A DNA stretch of 64,000 nt, taken from positions 2,402,963-2,466,962 of the forward strand of contig BLLK01000038.1 of assembly GCA_021927905.1 (NCBI GenBank), given 5' to 3'. The position numbers and the translations under genes are program-made. The DNA is from Chaetoceros tenuissimus. Taxonomy: Eukaryota; Bacillariophyta; Thalassiosirophyceae; Chaetocerotales; Chaetocerotaceae. This document shows positions 1-10,881 of this stretch, piece after piece (positions within the stretch are counted from its first letter, which is position 1; every line of letters starts with the position of its first letter). The notes under the pieces were generated by a model. The model made no database searches and was not told the DNA's origin. It saw only the letters and a program-made list of their open reading frames with translations.

Positions 1-426
1 CTATGTGAGACGAGAGCAAAGGCTATGGACTTGTTGATTGCACAAATGAAGATTATTACTCAACAAGAGGACGATGCTTCTGCTGCTGCTACATCGATTA
101 TTGTCATGGGAGACTTTAATTCGAAAAGAGATGCGTATCCTTATCAAACTTTGATTGAAAAGAATGGATTCTCAGATGCATGGATTACAGCGGAAACAAG
201 AGAAGGAGATGTTGCATACTCGTTTCATGATTGGTTGGGCGTCAAGAATCCACTTGAAAATGAAGATGGACTTGAACCTGGAAGTAAGCAGATTGACTTT
301 ATCACCTACTATCCAAAGTCGATCCAAGTTCAAAAGACAGCTGTAGTGACTGAAAAGTGGGAAAGTCATGGGGAAGATCGATATTTGTCAGATCACTTTC
401 CAATACTTTCCTACTTGAGTATTTAA
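1..426 (+). CDS. EEP-family hydrolase, C-terminal part (cut by window start)
   Basis: The reading frame is open from base 1 and ends at TAA 424-426, so the window cuts into this gene. The 141 visible residues contain the EEP metal/phosphate motifs GDFNS, QIDFI and SDHFPI, the catalytic core of the endonuclease/exonuclease/phosphatase superfamily (Mg-dependent phosphodiester or phosphomonoester hydrolysis). It is nearly identical to the last part of the gene ending at 4164 (about five residue differences seen), which gives the frame. It faces the minus-strand EEP gene at 643-2038 (convergent). The substrate cannot be told from sequence; nucleic acid, inositol phosphate and lipid phosphate are all known in the superfamily. 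Confidence 0.85.
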   Translation, partial: LCETRAKAMDLLIAQMKIITQQEDDASAAATSIIVMGDFNSKRDAYPYQTLIEKNGFSDAWITAETREGDVAYSFHDWLGVKNPLENEDGLEPGSKQIDFITYYPKSIQVQKTAVVTEKWESHGEDRYLSDHFPILSYLSI

Positions 427-642
427 AAACATTAAGTAATGCTAGAGCTAGCTAGGATCTAAAAATATAAGCTGACATCTTATTGATTTGACTTTGCATT
501 GCAAAATCTTGTAGAATTATGAATTATGTATTGGCCGTTCGACACTGACGCCGAGTCTAAATGGCCTTTTCACGTCAAATGTGAATGAAAATGATACATG
601 GTAACTTTCTGAATTCAAAATCCCTCCCAATGATATCGGTAT

Positions 643-2038
643 TTATAAAGTTAAATAGGATAAAATTGGAAAGTGATCTGAATAATATCGATCTTCGCCA
701 TAGCGTTCCCATTTTTCTGTAATGACTGATGTTTTTCGAACAGAGATAGAGCTTGGATAATATGTAATGAAATCAATCTGTTCACTGCCAGGATCCGAAT
801 TCATACAATGTAGCTCTAGAGGATTTGCTACTCCTAGCCAATTGTGAAAACTATATGCAACTTCTCCTTCTTGACTTTCTGCTTCGGTCCAAGCATCCCT
901 GAAACCGTTCTTCTCAATCAAGGCTTTGTGTGGATACGCATCTCGTTTCGAATTGAAATCTCCCATCACAATGACAGGAGTATCAGGACATTGTGATGTA
1001 ATACTCTTCATTTCTTTGATTAACAAGTCTATGCCTTTGACTCTTGCTTCACTATTACCATTCTCGATATCTTTATTATCCAAATGTGTATTGAATACAA
1101 AGAACTCTTGACCTGTACTTTTTAGTTTGAATTTTGCCCATGTAACTATTCGTCGATGATTTCCATGGAACCCAGCAGATTTACCAGGTTCGTTTGGATT
1201 CTCTGATAACCAAAAGTTATTACCAATCATGAATTCTACTTTTGATTTATCATAAAAGATTTGATTGTGTTCATTGGGTTGTAGTGCAATCAGTCGCTTT
1301 GGATCTCTTGCAGCACCTATAAAGTGAATGCAACAAAGATTAGAGTTGGATTTCTCATTTGTACAAAAAGCATTCTTTTTTCATTTATAGATAGGTTTTT
1401 AAATCAACATTTCTTACTACTCACCAAATCGACCGTAGTGATGTTCACCTATTCCTTCTTGTAGCTGCTCCAAAACAAAACTGACACCTTCCTGCGTCCC
1501 CAGAATGGTTGGTTGAATCTTTTGAATCAATTCAATCACTTTTCCTTTTCGATATCTACAAGAAAATAAGCATATTCTGCATATTGTTGCACACAACAAA
1601 CATTACAAATGAATTGACTTACTTCCATGCGTTCTTTCCGTCTGTAAAGTAAGAGGGAACTTTTAAATTAAAAGTCAATACTTTGATTTCATCATCTGAT
1701 AAAGTAGAGTTCTCATATCCATTCAAAGAGCTAGTAGATTGTGAGTCCATTTGTTTGTACAATTCCGTTTCCGATTCATCATGTAAATGCAGTATTTCAT
1801 CAAATGCCGATAGATCGCTAGTGGATACTGCATGCAGTTTCCTTGTTGTTCCTCTCAGATGCGATGTCTATGTGAAGAATGTAAGTTAGCATGTTACCCG
1901 AATGCAAAAGATTTCATACAGCAATACGAATGAAAGACGTGACTAGGGACGACATACCTGTTTGGATTCTATTTTCTCTCCGTTTGTGAATGTAGTCACC
2001 AGTTGTAGAGTTGTGAGGATGAATAAAAGTAATTTCAT
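643..2038 (-). CDS. Secreted EEP-family hydrolase, copy 1 (four exons)
   Basis: Model: exons 2038-1958, 1867-1623, 1555-1425 and 1316-643; all introns are GT-AG; total 1,131 nt, 376 aa. The start is chosen because exon 1 encodes a typical signal peptide (MKLLLFILTTLQLVTTF), so the product should enter the secretory pathway. Core motifs of the endonuclease/exonuclease/phosphatase fold are present: GTQEG (Glu131, metal), FNTHLDN (about 227-233), GDFNS (271-275), QIDF and SDHFPI (365-370). Length is usual for the family plus a linker of about 85 residues after the signal. It is almost identical to the copy at 4367-5768 and is part of a tandem duplication. Family assignment is firm; the substrate is unknown. 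Confidence 0.87.
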
Positions 2039-3135
2039 CGTTTTGAAACAATTTTCAATATGTATTGGGTTTTGTTACTGATCTTCTAATTGAATTCTCT
2101 TTTGTATAGCTTCGTATAAGTTTGTAAAAGTGTTCGGCTATAACTGATTCGTGGAGGAATAATAAATAATGAGACTTCCTAGAATGAGAAGGCAAAGAAA
2201 ATGTGCATCAAGGAGATGTGACAAGAAATTGACAGGTCTTGTGATGATGTAAATCTAATGAAATGATCAAGAGAATTGAACTAAAATTTTTATATTTTGA
2301 TGGACGGGTGATGAATGTGAATGAGTACAATCAATTTATTCTTTCGAATATTCAGGGAATCTTTTGAATCTAAACGTAGAATTAGATTTGTGAGATGGTT
2401 CGAATATGTATTTTTGAGGCCATTTATCATCTGCCACGTGTCTATTGGCATACCTACGAAGCATCGTACTTTCATCCATTACATATCTTTCTCATGTTGA
2501 GCGCCGCGCATCGCAATACACAATATCACAATACAGCTACAATACAGTATTTCTTACACGTCAACTGGTGTCAATAGGACAATTTGACATTTTCGCATTT
2601 ACAAATTTAGATTCCATTTGATTTGCAATAAATCTACTCCGGATACTCTACGAGAGCGCTAGTCTAGTCTTATTAAATACAGACACACGAGAAATCATTA
2701 AAAAAGACTAGTTCCAATCTTACAACTATTTAATAAAATTTAGAATTGATGCGGACAAATAGATTTGTGCAGAATCAAATTAGAAAACTCAGGTTTCATT
2801 GTTGGCTTGTAGGTGGACCCAATTTTTGATATAGAATAAGCATAAGGGGTACTTTTGTTATCCATTTTCTGTGATTGAAGAGAAGGGTACAACTACCAGT
2901 AAGTAGTACGCACTGTGAACTGTGAACAAGAAATGTTTTTGTCTGAGAATCATTATGATGTCACTGATATGTCAAAGATAGGCTCTTCTGTTTCTTCTCG
3001 CGACATTGTATTTCAAGCGGTTGCATGTATGTTTTATGTTTTGTACGAGTGTTAAAAAATATGACATAGGTGAAGCTAATAATCATACGAATACTACTTG
3101 ACTACTTTTATTCAATAAACTGCCAATAAAGTATC
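2039..3135. other. Intergenic, shared promoter region of two EEP genes
   Basis: The first 460 bases or so match the region upstream of the second minus-strand copy (5769 to about 6270), so they belong to the duplicated unit. From about 2500 to 3135 the sequence is unique in the window and lies directly upstream of the plus-strand EEP gene. I see no coding exon that joins that gene convincingly; a short ATG frame at 2934 is unsupported. Confidence 0.5.
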
Positions 3136-4164
3136 ATGAAGGATGACATCAGTATTCTGAATTTCAATTTTAAAGTACCGAACCAAAATGATGGAAACAA
3201 TCATTGGAAGTAAGTGCGTTAGTACTGGCTGGCTGCGTTCTTGTTCTATTTTCCTTGCTTGTTGCTACCCATTATTCTTGCTTGTAGCAAATTCTTCTTA
3301 TTCTTATTCTTATTCTTATTCTTGTTCTGCTTCTTCTGTACCTACAGCTATCGCAAAGAAAAAGTCATTGAATATGTCAACAGCATTCAACCGACCATCA
3401 TTGGAACACAAGAAGGAGTCCAATCAGTCCTAGAAATATTTCACAAAGGCATTGGAGAACACAAATACGGTAGTTTTGGTGTAGCTAGAGATGCAAAGAG
3501 TTTCTTCTCTACAAAACCCAATGAACACAATCAAATCTTTTATGATAAATCCAAGCTTGAGTTTATAACAGGAGATACATTTTGGTTAGCTGAAGATATT
3601 TCCAAACCACCGAAAACTCCAGGGTTCTGTGGCAAACATAATCGTATCGTTACATGGGCGAAATTTCAATTCCTTAAAAGCAAGAAAATCTTGTTTGTAT
3701 TCAATACACATTTGGATAATAAAGATATTGATGACTTGTTATGTGAGACGAGAGCAAAGGCTATGGACTTGTTGATTGCACAAATGAAGATTATTACTCA
3801 ACAAGAGGACGATGCTTCTGCTGCTGCTACATCGATTATTGTCATGGGAGACTTTAATTCGAAAAGAGATGCGTATCCTTATCAAACTTTGATTGAAAAG
3901 AATGGATTCTCAGATGCATGGACTACAGCGGAAACAAGAGAAGGAGATGTTGCTTACTCGTTTCATGATTGGTTGGGTGTCAAGAATCCATTTGAAAATG
4001 AAGATGGACTTGAACCAGGATGTAAGCAGATTGACTTTATCACCTACTATCCAAAGTCGATCCAAGTTCAAAAGACAGCTGTAGTAACTGAAAAGTGGAC
4101 AAGTCATGGCGAAGATCGATATCTGTCAGATCACTTTCCAATACTATCTTACATGAGTATTTGA
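3136..4164 (+). CDS. EEP-family hydrolase without signal peptide (two exons)
   Basis: Model: exon 3136-3209, intron 3210-3347 (GTAAGT...CAG, with a TTCTTA-type pyrimidine repeat), exon 3348-4164; 891 nt, 296 aa. The first exon was found by alignment to exon 2 of the minus-strand paralogues: it encodes MKDDISILNFNF and ends in the same DG-x3-W signature at the same intron phase. Catalytic motifs GTQEG, FNTHLDN, GDFNS and SDHFPI are intact. Unlike the paralogues it has no signal-peptide exon and lacks the intron that splits them before the A-A/V-R-D segment. It could therefore be cytosolic, or an upstream exon has been missed. The long frame opening at 3241 starts inside the intron and should not be used. 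Confidence 0.75.
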
Positions 4165-4366
4165 GAAGATAAAGTAATGCTAGAGCTAGCTAGGATCTAA
4201 AAATATAAGCTGACATCTTACTTCAGGTTGCATCGCAAACTTTTAAAATTATGAATTACGTAATGACCGTTCGGCACCAAATCGAAAAGGCCTCTTCACA
4301 CGTCAAATATGTGAATATGAAAATGTAACTCCCCAAATTCAAAATCCCTCCCAATGATATCGGTAT

Positions 4367-5768
4367 TTATAAAGTTAAATAGGATAAAATTGGAAAGTGA
4401 TCTGAATAATATCGATCTTCGCCATAGCGTTCCCATTTTTCTGTAATGGCAGATGTTTTTCGAACAGAGATAGAGCTTGGATAATATGTAATGAAATCAA
4501 TCTGTTCACTGCCAGGATCCGAATTCATACAATGTAGCTCTAGAGGATTTGCTACTCCTAGCCAATTGTGAAAACTATATGCAACTTCTCCTTCTTGACT
4601 TTCTGCTTCGGTCCAAGCATCCCTGAAACCGTTCTTCTCAATCAAGGCTTTGTGTGGATACGCATCTCGTTTCGAATTGAAATCTCCCATCACAATGACA
4701 GGAGTATCAAGACATTGTGATGTAATACTCTTCATTTCTTTGATTAACAAGTCTATGCCTTTGACTCTTGCTTCACTATTACCATTCTCGATATCTTTAT
4801 TATCCAAATGTGTATTGAATACAAAGAACTCTTGACCTGTACTTTTTAGTTTGAATTTTGCCCATGTAACTATTCGTCGATGATTTCCATGAAACCCAGC
4901 AGATTTACCAGGTTCGTTTGGATTCTCTGATAACCAAAAGTTATTGCCAATCATGAATTCTACTTTTGATTTATCATAAAAGATTTGATTGTGTTCATTG
5001 GGTTGTAGTGCAATTAGTCGCTTTGGATCTCTTGCAGCACCTATAAAGTGAATGCAACAAAGATTAGAGTTGGATTTCTCATTTGTACAAAAAGCATTCT
5101 TTTTTCTTTTATAGATGGTTTTCATATAAACTTTTCTTACTACTCACCAAATCGACCATAGTGACGTTCATCTATGCCTTCTTGTAGTTGCTCCAAAACA
5201 AAACTGACACCTTCCTGTGTCCCTAGAATAGTTGGTTGAATCTTTTGAATCAATTCAATCACTTTTCCTTTTCGATATCTTCAAGATTTCATATCTAAAT
5301 GAGTATATTCTGCATATTACTGCACACAACAAACATTACAAATGAATTGACTCACTTCCATGCGTTCTTGCCATCAGTGAAGTAAGAAGGAACTTTTAAA
5401 TTAAAAGTCAATACTTTGATTTCATCATCTGATAAAGTAGAGTTCTCATATCCATTCAAAGAGCTAGTAGATTGTGAGTCCATTTGTTTGTACAATTCCG
5501 TTTCCGATTCATCATGTAAATGCAGTATTTCATCAAATGCCGATAGATCGCTAGTGGATACTGCATGCAGTTTCCTTGTTGTTCCTCTCAGATGCGATGT
5601 CTATGTGAAGAATGTAAGTTAGCATGTTACCCGAATGCAAAAGATTTCATACAGCAATACGAATGAAAGACGTGACTAGGGACGACATACCTGTTTGGAT
5701 TCTATTTTCTCTCCGTTTGTGAATGTAGTCACCAGTTGTAGAGTTGTGATGAATAAAAGTAAATTCAT
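4367..5768 (-). CDS. Secreted EEP-family hydrolase, copy 2 (four exons)
   Basis: Model: exons 5768-5691, 5600-5356, 5278-5148 and 5040-4367; 1,128 nt, 375 aa, one codon shorter than copy 1 in the signal peptide. Splice positions and phases match copy 1; the acceptor of exon 3 (TTGAAG) is weaker than its TTGTAG counterpart. All EEP catalytic motifs (GTQEG, FNTHLDN, GDFNS, SDHFPI) are kept, and most differences from copy 1 lie in introns, which suggests a recent duplication or gene conversion with selection on the protein. It is convergent with the plus-strand gene ending at 4164. Family function as for copy 1. Confidence 0.87.
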
Positions 5769-6442
5769 CGTTTTGAAATAATATTCTATATGTATTGTGT
5801 TGTGTTACTGATCTTCTAATTGGATTCTCTTTTTATAAGCTTCGTATGTGTTTAAAAAAGTGTTCGGCTATCTGTTCGCTAATGATTGATTCGTGGAGGA
5901 ATAATAAATATGAGACTTCCTAAAATGAGAAGGCAAAGAAAATGTGCATCAAGGAGATGTGACAAGAAATTGACAGGTCTTGTGAGTGATGAGTGTTGAT
6001 GTAAATCTGAAATATAAAACAATCAATATAGATTTTTTGCATTTTATGGTAAAGTGAGTACAATCCATTTATTCTGTAATATTCAGGAATCTCTTGAATC
6101 TAAAACGTAGAATTAGAATTGTGAGATTGGACCGTCAATGGATGGCCATCGATCCAAGTTTTTCTGGACAGGCCATTTAATATCATGACGTCATTGAACA
6201 CCCCGTGTCTATTCACATACCTACGACGTATCGTACTTTCATTCATGACATATCTTTCTCATGTTTGCTGCGTTGAAGAACAATTGTAGTAAGAACATTC
6301 CACATTCCTATTATTACTCGGGCCTTTTACTTTCATTGATCAAGGTGCACCTATAATTTTTCGAGTAGATACAATAGAAATCATATTCATATCTCTAATC
6401 AAAGAAACAAAGAAAAACATTTCATCCATCACTGTTTCAGAA
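5769..6442. other. Intergenic between EEP copy 2 and FG-GAP-like gene
   Basis: The left part is the second copy of the duplicated upstream region, diverging from the first after about 6000. A perfect palindromic TGACGTCA lies at 6186-6193. No coding sequence seen. Confidence 0.5.
6186..6193. promoter_or_regulatory. CRE-type palindrome TGACGTCA
   Basis: This is a perfect bZIP/CRE octamer, about 250 bp upstream of the ATG at 6443 and about 420 bp upstream of the divergent EEP start at 5768. It is absent from the corresponding place of the first duplicate. CO2/cAMP-responsive elements of this core are known from diatom promoters; the role here is inference. Confidence 0.35.
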
Positions 6443-7966
6443 ATGATTCGTCTAAAAATGAATCTCTTGTTTACAATTCTACTTTTATGTTCTTTCCGAT
6501 CAAGCTTCTCTGCAACTGTCAAAACCTATGGATGGAAATTAAATCACATCATTACTCCTTATGCATTGGACTATAGCAACAGTGAGCCTCTGCAGGGTAC
6601 AATTCACAGTTCAGGATTTCAACTAGCACTAAGTCATGATGGGACTACTTTAGCAATTGCTTCGAAATTGCAACAAGGTGATACTACAAGTGGCGGTATC
6701 GTACAAATCTTTACTTCTATTGCAATTCATGATGCTGTAGAATGGGTATTGAGTCATACCATTAACGTATCTACATTTGGAGATTGGTACGGATCGAAAT
6801 TATTAGCTTTGAATAATGATGGAACCATTTTGGCCATTGGATCAAGATTACATTCCAACAATAAAGGCAGTGTTCAGATTTTAGAATTGATTAATAATTC
6901 GTGGAAATTAAAAGGTGAACCACTTTATGGTGAACAGGAAGGAAGTGTCGGTGAACACTTTGGTGCTTCTGTAGACATTAGTTTAGATGGTAATACTCTC
7001 ATTGTTGGATCACCTTTTTATAATTTTGATTTGATTCCTGGTGTGCTTGATTCATCGGAACAAGTAGGTAAAGTGACGATATTTCAATACGATACCATTT
7101 TGGAAGAATGGGAAGTGGATACTGTCTTGTATGGTGAATCGGAATCGGATGAATTTGGAACTTCTGTAGCTTTAGCAGGTGATGCACGTCTAGCTGTAGT
7201 TGGAGCTCAAAAGAACAATGTCGATCAAACGAAATTCAATGGTGGACATGTCAGAGTGTATGCTTATGATCAAGTATTGGGTTGGAGCAGACTTGGGAGT
7301 GACATTAATGGGGAACAGGCATTGGATTTCTTTGGAAGTAATGTTGTCATGGCCAAGGAAATTCCAGGTTCAAACATTTATAACAGAATTGCTGCATCCG
7401 CAGGTGGAAATGATGGCACTACCGAAGATCCAAGCTTTTTTGAAAACATTGGTCATACACGTGCTTTCGATTATAATACAGATGCCAATGAATGGCTATT
7501 GACTGGACAGGATATTGAAGGGGAACGTAAGAATGATCAATCTGGTGATTCACTTGCCATGGATAAATATGGTACAAGAATTGCGATTGGAGCCATTGAA
7601 AATGATGATGCACATAGTCAAGCGGGTCATGTAAGAGTTTATGAATTATCAAGTGATGGTAGTACATGGAACAAGATTGGAAAGGACATTGATGGTGAAC
7701 AATCTCGAAGTTATTTGGGAAGTTCTGTGGCAATGGATGCTTCTGGTGAAATGTTGGTTGTATCTGCGCCAGGAATGGATATCGCGACGGGCCTTGATGC
7801 TAGTGATAGGCAAGACGATGCGGGTATCATTTATATTTATAAATTGAATATAGAGGAAGTGGAAGTAGAAGAGGAAACCACCAATGGCGCTAGCAACTGT
7901 AACAGTGGAATTAGAATGATGAGCATAGTTTTGACAGTTGCAGCTATGCTTTTGTCAGTTGTGTAG
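6443..7966 (+). CDS. Secreted/anchored beta-propeller-like protein with FG-GAP-type repeats
   Basis: Single exon, 507 aa. An N-terminal signal peptide is followed by repeated blades of the form LS-DG-TLAI, FG-S-V-LA and GHVRVY, with GxDIDGE linkers. This pattern is known from FG-GAP-like/integrin-alpha-like propeller proteins that are expanded in diatoms. About six to seven blades can be recognised between residues 40 and 470. The C-terminus has an acidic stretch (EVEVEEE), a small polar segment and a final hydrophobic tail of about 15 residues without a basic end, which would fit a GPI anchor or a membrane tail. A second in-frame ATG 18 nt downstream would also give a signal peptide. Probably extracellular; ligand unknown. 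Confidence 0.75.
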   Translation: MIRLKMNLLFTILLLCSFRSSFSATVKTYGWKLNHIITPYALDYSNSEPLQGTIHSSGFQLALSHDGTTLAIASKLQQGDTTSGGIVQIFTSIAIHDAVEWVLSHTINVSTFGDWYGSKLLALNNDGTILAIGSRLHSNNKGSVQILELINNSWKLKGEPLYGEQEGSVGEHFGASVDISLDGNTLIVGSPFYNFDLIPGVLDSSEQVGKVTIFQYDTILEEWEVDTVLYGESESDEFGTSVALAGDARLAVVGAQKNNVDQTKFNGGHVRVYAYDQVLGWSRLGSDINGEQALDFFGSNVVMAKEIPGSNIYNRIAASAGGNDGTTEDPSFFENIGHTRAFDYNTDANEWLLTGQDIEGERKNDQSGDSLAMDKYGTRIAIGAIENDDAHSQAGHVRVYELSSDGSTWNKIGKDIDGEQSRSYLGSSVAMDASGEMLVVSAPGMDIATGLDASDRQDDAGIIYIYKLNIEEVEVEEETTNGASNCNSGIRMMSIVLTVAAMLLSVV

Positions 7967-8374
7967 ACACAAAGTGTTTTTCATTAATTATAATACATAT
8001 TTATATAATATTCATTAGTATAAGAAACATGGAAGCTATGGTACTCTGTTTTATGTTTTCTCTTGGTTGTCATTGTTTCATTTTTTCTTAAAAAAGATAG
8101 GGACGAACATGTCTCCACTTCTCTATCCCTATCTTCTTGGTAATTAATGAGAACATTGAAGCAGTTGAAGCCACTCATCTGTTTTCCAACTTATTTAGCC
8201 AAGTTATCCCTTTCAAGTAAGGACAGACATCAATCAGATCCTAGGATCGGCAGGCGAAGTGAACAACTGGCAATTAGAGAACACATCAAAATGAACATTA
8301 CCACCGAGCAGTACTTTCCATTGCTCATAAAATCTTTGAAATCTTTAGAAGAATCTTTATATATCTTCTTAAAA
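7967..8374. other. Intergenic, 5' flank of CP12-like gene
   Basis: AT-rich 3' flank of the propeller gene followed by the presumed promoter and 5' UTR of the next gene. An open frame runs through 8147-8374 but the signal peptide fixes the start at 8375. Nothing else seen. Confidence 0.4.
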
Positions 8375-9170
8375 ATGAAACTCTCTCTCACTCTCGCTGT
8401 TGCATGTGTTGCATCTTCTCAGGCATTCATGTCTAACCCATTGAGAAGATCCTCTGGAACGACTCTCATGGCTTCCAAAGATTCAGACTCGAGTGCTGTG
8501 AAAGAAGCACTCGAGGCTTCCAGAAAATTTGGACCTTCTTCCAAAGAAGCCAGAGTTGCCTGGGATATCGTTGAAGAGATTCGTGCTTCCGATAACAGGT
8601 GAGCAAGTTTTGCATATACATATCTTGATTCACTTATAACAAAAGATGTGTCAAATTGAAATATGCGAACTCTATTCAAACTAACTCTGACCGTTTCTTT
8701 TATTTTATTTCAGTGTGGCATACTCTGCAAACGACCACGATGCACTAGCAGACTCATCCAAGAACAAGGAAATGTATGAAAAGTTTCTCGAACTTCAGCG
8801 TCTTGGAGAACTTCAACGTGATCACCTCGACTCTGTCAAACACATTACCGAACAGATTCAACAAATCAAACTCACCGATCCAGTCAAGGCCTCTACAAAG
8901 GATAGACTTCATAACCCGATCCTTGATCAGGCGTTGACTGAAGCAAAACACATGACTGACAAGCATGGTGTTGCTTCTCCACAGGCTAAATTGGCATGGG
9001 AGGCTGTCGAAGACATTGCTTCTGATGACCTTTCCGAAGCTATGAAAAAGGGTATTGACGAAGATGAAGAGTGCTTGGTCGAAATGATTCAGGCTTGTGA
9101 AGCTATGGAAGAGTTGAACAGAGCTTTGTTTCTTGATGAGAAGAAGGCACATGGAAGATACCATGGATAA
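8375..9170 (+). CDS. Plastid-targeted protein with two CP12-like modules
   Basis: Model: exon 8375-8598, intron 8599-8713 (GTGAGC...CAG), exon 8714-9170; 681 nt, 226 aa. The start gives a signal peptide ending in SSQ-AFM, close to the diatom A-F plastid cleavage motif. Two related blocks, KEALEASRKFGPSSKEARVA and TEAKHMTDKHGVASPQAKLA, each run into W-[DE]-x-V-E-[DE]-I. This is the helical pattern of the N-terminal part of CP12, the linker of GAPDH and phosphoribulokinase in the Calvin cycle. The cysteine pairs that make CP12 redox-responsive are missing or displaced (only C-L-V-E-M-I-Q-A-C near the end). It may be a CP12 relative with altered regulation, or merely share the module. Confidence 0.7.
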
Positions 9171-9937
9171 ATGAGTAGAATATGGTACTGTGATGAAGAA
9201 AGACGTATATCTGGATTAGGATGAGATGATGATCTATTCTTGTTCATGCCGAATTTCTCATTATAGCTTTAGTTTTCTTGAATTTCTTATCTCGAGTAGA
9301 AGCAATAGATAATGATACAATTATTTCTAGAATAGTTATTTATTCTGTAGACTTTACTTTATCTTGCTTCTGGAATTAGATTATATTGGTATACGATATG
9401 GAAGATGAAGCTAGAAAAAAGTATACTGTATTTGAAAACTATGAAAAAGGATTACAAATACGCACGGTCAATCATTAGAGAAATCATCGCAATGACATTC
9501 TTTTTTCCCCGCTCGCAAATTGAAAATACTCTTATTTACTCAAAATCTTCATCGCTGTGCAAATTCTTTCAGTCATGCTTAGCTCAAGCATTAGAGCTTT
9601 CTTTTTAAATGTATCTTCTGGTGCTGTAACTTTTGATAGACAATCATTTCTTTTGTTGTCTACAATGCAGAATACATAGCCTCTAAAAATATTGAGGACA
9701 TAGGAAGGTGTTTAGACTTTGTGGGAGTGTATCCTATGTAATTTGCATTTACATTCCTAAGGAATGATTAAATTGTCTTGCTTAGAACGGTAACAATTCA
9801 TTTATTCCGATGAAATTAAAATGATCAATTTTGAACGGCACGTACTGTAAGTACAATATCTTCAACTTACAATTGCACCCTGATGTGGTGTGGTTCAATT
9901 AGAAGGAATGATATTTCAGTATGGAAGTAAGTACACA
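9171..9937. other. Intergenic, AT-rich
   Basis: AT-rich sequence between the CP12-like gene and the receptor fragment. Short frames occur, but none has family resemblance or splice support. Nothing recognisable. Confidence 0.4.
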
Positions 9938-10633
9938 AGCTTTCTTCTGTGCTATAGCTTTACAATTACATCTCGTATCTATGGAATCATTGGCCGCCCT
10001 GCTCCGTTTCCAGTCCTATTGCTGTCCAGATGTTTCTTACCGCAAGGATTATTTTTCGTTCTAATTTACTCCAGACCTCATATGAGGTCTATTCGTTGCA
10101 ATGACCAAGGCTTGACATGGTTTCAAGCATTCATGATTGTCAAGGGAGGAGGTGACAATGACAGCGGTGGCTGGTCAAACATACACAAATGCAAGGCTAG
10201 TCATTGATCCAGAAGGCATTGATGCCCCTCGTCTACCAGAAGAAGAACGTAAAAGAAGACAAGAGGAGATTATTCGACAAGCATACTTGAGAAGGAGTAG
10301 CACACGCAGTAGCTATCATAGGCAACGAAGTATTGACGAGTCCATGTTTAGAGTTAGAGACAGTGTCCCCAAGCAAGCATTATCATCGACAAAGTAGCCT
10401 TCCAGGGTCGATACTAGAGACTTCGACTGTAATTACTGATGAGGAACACAGTAGTAAAAAAAGTGTTGTTCTTTCTTCACAAGACAGTGACGCCGACAAA
10501 AAGAATGACGCAGGAAGTAGATAAGACTTTTGATGACTTACGAAATCTATATAGATTGCATCAGTCACGGACTGATAGGCAACTGACGTCAGAAAGTAGA
10601 AGTTTGAAGATGTTGAATGAATTGCCTCTTTAA
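9938..10633 (+). pseudogene. Orphan C-terminal fragment of a seven-helix receptor
   Basis: Translation from about 9938 matches the last two helices and tail of the receptors at 10882-12821 and 30619-32413 (SRIYGIIGRPAPFPVLLLSR; YSRPHMRSIR; GGDNDSGG). The frame then breaks near 10150-10200: the conserved VIDPEGIDAPRLPEEER tail continues in another frame. No upstream helices, start codon or signal precede it. It looks like a broken duplicate directly upstream of a fuller copy. A cryptic exon of a longer gene is possible but less likely given the frameshift. Confidence 0.75.
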
Positions 10634-10881
10634 CAATTTTCACTACGAATATATACGAACGCACGTAAGTACTTACATATACATGTTTCAGTCACGGATT
10701 CTTCTTCCGATCGTTTCTGACGGCAAGTTCCAGTAAAAGTGATATTTACCAGCAGCAAACAGCAAAAGTGATATTTCCAACACATTGACCACATCCTCAA
10801 CAATTTCTTGTTGAAAAATTTGTAACACTGCAAATAAATAGTATCACCTCAGACACCTCCTCGTAACTATCATCTAATATC

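Larger units (their letters stand above)
1..6270. repeat. Tandem segmental duplication, unit about 3.73 kb
   Basis: Bases 1 to about 2500 recur at about 3738-6270 (offset 3724-3738 at three anchor points: the two plus-strand stops, the two minus-strand stops and the two minus-strand starts). Each unit holds the 3' part of a plus-strand EEP gene facing a minus-strand EEP gene. Because base 1 lies inside a copy, the array may extend to the left of the window. Confidence 0.9.

Noticed and set aside
2396-2410. GGTTCGAAT resembling a tRNA B box
   Set aside because: No matching A box, no acceptor stem and no cloverleaf around it. No tRNA is claimed in the window.
3241-3347. Hydrophobic N-terminus (repeated F-L) that could be read as a signal peptide of the plus-strand EEP gene
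   Set aside because: The frame starts at TTG, lies between a GTAAGT donor and a CAG acceptor, and is the intron's pyrimidine repeat.
6340-6522. 60-codon antisense frame over the start of the FG-GAP-like gene
   Set aside because: Overlaps a signal peptide-coding start on the other strand and has no support.
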